Origin: Actinomycetes bacterium
GTDB lineage: Bacteria > Actinomycetota > Acidimicrobiia > Acidimicrobiales > Acidimicrobiaceae
Direction of reading: 5' to 3'
DNA length: 7,672 nt
Assembly (NCBI GenBank): GCA_021785315.1
Contig: JAJYFX010000074.1
Coordinates: forward strand, 1-7,672
Part shown: positions 6,161 through 7,672 of the stretch, piece after piece
Position numbering within the stretch: the stretch's first letter is position 1
How the letters are laid out: the number at the start of each line of letters is the position of its first letter
Position numbers and translations under genes: made by a program
Notes under the pieces: model-generated
The model's input: only the letters and a program-made list of their open reading frames with translations
Database searches by the model: none
What the model was told of the DNA's origin: nothing

Positions 6161-7447
6161 CTAAACCTCGCCACGCGACGCTAGCAGCTCCAGATAGTTT
6201 TGCTCGGTCGCCAGAGCCGTAGCGGACCAGGTGAATTTTTTCAGTACCCGCTCGAGTCCATTGCTTCCAATTTCATCGCGCAGTATTGCAGAATCGAGCG
6301 CCTGAAGAATTTTCTTTGCAAGCTCCAACGAATCACCGGCGCGCGCTATTAAAACCGTTTCGCCGTCAGAACCTGTGACTTCCGGCAAAGCTCCGCCATC
6401 TGTTGCCACCAGAGGAACTCCACATGCCATTGCCTCGACCGCGGGAAGCGAAAAGCCCTCATACAGCGAGGGGACGACTGCCAGTTCTGCCCGATTGTAG
6501 AATCTGACCATCTCATCCTGGCTGACCAAACCGGCAAATCTTATCTCATTTCCAAGGCCTAACTCGGCGATCTGCGCCGGAAGCTTGGAATCCTTGTTGG
6601 GATGTCCCATTATGACCAGGTGTGCTCCAGCCTCCACTGTCTTCACCTCTGCCATGGCATCCACCAGGACTTGCAAACCTTTCAAGGGAACATCGGCGCT
6701 GGCTGTGGTGACAATAAGCCCTGGCTCTTTTGCAATACCGGGAATTGGCCTGAAAATATTTGTGTCCACTCCTATCGGCACCACGCAGGAGCGGTCAGGG
6801 CTTACATTCATATATTTGAACAGGTCATTTCTTGAGGTCTCAGATACGGTAAGGACTCTTTGGATACGCCCGGCGACCTCTTTTTGCATCTTTACAAAAC
6901 CATACCAGCGGTACGCGCCGAATTTAGCCTTCAGATTCTCGGCGTGGGAGATCGCCAGAGCACGATCCACCGTAATTGGATGATGGATGGACGCGATGAC
7001 CGGCAAACCCCTGGATTCCAGGTTCAGAATTGACCAGGAAAGAGACTGATTGTCATGCAGCAAATCGAAGTCGCCCAGTCTCGCTCCGAGAGCCCTTTCC
7101 AGACGCCAACCGAAGCTTCTCGGCTCAGGAAAACCACCGCTTGCCATTATCGCAAACTCAAGCAGATCTATCATGTCGCGGAACTCCGATAGCTTTGGAA
7201 TTCTAAATGGATCGCCAGCCCGATAGAGATCGAGCGACTTCAGCTTGTTCGTGACCACAAGATTCTGGTCTAACTCGGGGAACGGCTGTCCGGAAAATAC
7301 TTCCACCTTGTGCCCTAGCCTGGCCAACTCTTCACTGAGGTGTTTGGTATAAACTCCCTGGCCGCCAGAGTACGGGTTTCCCCGGTAGACGCAAAAAGCA
7401 ATTCTCAGCGGTCTCAATTCGCTGGAGCGCCTCCGCACTAAAGCCAT
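6161..7447 (-). CDS. Glycosyltransferase family 4 (GT-B fold)
   Basis: A 428-residue retaining glycosyltransferase that transfers a sugar from a nucleotide-sugar donor to an unknown acceptor, probably at the cytosolic face of the membrane. Seen: the N-terminal acceptor domain with IAFCVYRGNPYSGGQGVY (16-33, the glycine-rich loop) and HLSEELARLGHKVEV (36-50); the HHPITVDRAL region (155-164); the inter-domain VLTVSETSRNDL (198-209); VVPIGVDTNIFRP (222-234); the donor-site ASADVPLKG (249-257, Lys256 expected to contact phosphate); and the EX7E motif with Glu330 and Glu338 in PSLYEGFSLPAVEAM (326-340). Length and domain order are normal for GT4. ATG 7447 overlaps the NRAMP gene by 10 bp. GTG 7438, three codons later, is a credible alternative because GGATGG lies 5 nt before it and it would give a one-base TAGTG stop/start overlap. 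First complete gene of the glycan-type group. Donor sugar and acceptor are not readable from the sequence. Confidence 0.94.
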   Translation of the reverse strand: MALVRRRSSELRPLRIAFCVYRGNPYSGGQGVYTKHLSEELARLGHKVEVFSGQPFPELDQNLVVTNKLKSLDLYRAGDPFRIPKLSEFRDMIDLLEFAIMASGGFPEPRSFGWRLERALGARLGDFDLLHDNQSLSWSILNLESRGLPVIASIHHPITVDRALAISHAENLKAKFGAYRWYGFVKMQKEVAGRIQRVLTVSETSRNDLFKYMNVSPDRSCVVPIGVDTNIFRPIPGIAKEPGLIVTTASADVPLKGLQVLVDAMAEVKTVEAGAHLVIMGHPNKDSKLPAQIAELGLGNEIRFAGLVSQDEMVRFYNRAELAVVPSLYEGFSLPAVEAMACGVPLVATDGGALPEVTGSDGETVLIARAGDSLELAKKILQALDSAILRDEIGSNGLERVLKKFTWSATALATEQNYLELLASRGEV

Positions 7448-7672
7448 CCGATCAGGGTTTGTATCAAAAGCAATGACGACAGGCCCGCTATAGCCACGAC
7501 AGTCACGGCAGCCACCTTCCTAAAAACCCTTCCGTTGACAGCATCGCCAAGCACACTTCCCCTGTTTGAGAGCACCACGATAAATGTGAGAATAATTGGG
7601 GTAAGGAAACCCTGCAACACCTGGGTAAAGATAAGCAGGGTTATCAGGTTGACTGGAATCAGCGATACCGCC
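7438..7672 (-). CDS. NRAMP-family divalent metal transporter, C-terminal fragment (gene continues beyond window)
   Basis: The last 77 codons of a gene that enters from the right edge. The frame is open through position 7671 with no stop, so the GTG at 7620 is internal and not the start. Translation gives VSLIPVNLITLLIFTQVLQG followed by a membrane helix, the polar loop LSNRGSVLGDAVNGRVFRKV, and a final hydrophobic helix ending in LLLIQTLIGWL. The SQV-like element, the hydrophobic helix, the (L/M)GD-x-VN loop and the last helix match the end of MntH/NRAMP transporters as I remember E. coli MntH. These proteins import Mn2+ or Fe2+ with protons. The metal-binding residues (DPGN and MPH motifs) lie outside the window, so specificity cannot be judged. 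The stop overlaps the GT4 start, so the two are probably cotranscribed. Confidence 0.8.
   Translation of the reverse strand, partial: AVSLIPVNLITLLIFTQVLQGFLTPIILTFIVVLSNRGSVLGDAVNGRVFRKVAAVTVVAIAGLSSLLLIQTLIGWL

Noticed and set aside
6585..6983. Open frame of 132 codons on the plus strand opposite the GT4 gene
   Set aside because: Antisense shadow of a gene with clear EX7E and donor-site motifs. No ribosome binding site or family resemblance was seen.
7438..7620. A separate 60-residue membrane protein starting at GTG 7620
   Set aside because: The frame stays open to the window edge, and the upstream codons continue an NRAMP-like helix. The stretch is therefore the end of a longer transporter gene.

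Overview
The window is a fully coding stretch of a bacterial chromosome with no RNA genes, insertion sequences, CRISPR arrays or phage genes. By eye the base composition is moderate (sampled lines are near 53-55% GC) and even from end to end, so nothing suggests recent transfer. I infer a moderate-GC bacterium, possibly an actinobacterium of the Acidimicrobiia type. This rests on the set of a PSA-like M1 aminopeptidase, a GT4 glycosyltransferase, an alpha/alpha-toroid 'prenyltransferase-like' protein and paired SAM methyltransferases, with TTG/GTG starts and many overlapping gene ends. It is a recollection-based inference, not a measured placement.

Left part (22-3731): a PfkB-family, adenosine-kinase-like kinase on the minus strand and an M1 zinc aminopeptidase on the plus strand are divergently transcribed from a gap of about 120 bp. 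The aminopeptidase stop overlaps the TTG start of a class I SAM methyltransferase (3728-4435, Methyltransf_24 type), so these two probably form a two-gene operon.

Right part (4413-7672, all minus strand): an operon reads right to left. It contains the C-terminal end of an NRAMP-family metal transporter that continues beyond the window, a GT4 glycosyltransferase, a Methyltransf_11-type SAM methyltransferase and an alpha/alpha-toroid protein resembling terpenoid cyclases/prenyltransferases. The genes overlap or lie within 22 bp of one another, so co-expression by translational coupling is likely. The operon converges on the plus-strand methyltransferase, and the two last genes share 23 bp at their 3' ends.

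The kinase, aminopeptidase and transporter look like housekeeping or general functions. The GT4, the two methyltransferases and the toroid protein together look like a small glycan or glycolipid tailoring set whose product cannot be read from sequence. This is the most interesting part of the window, but it is not an obviously new class of system.
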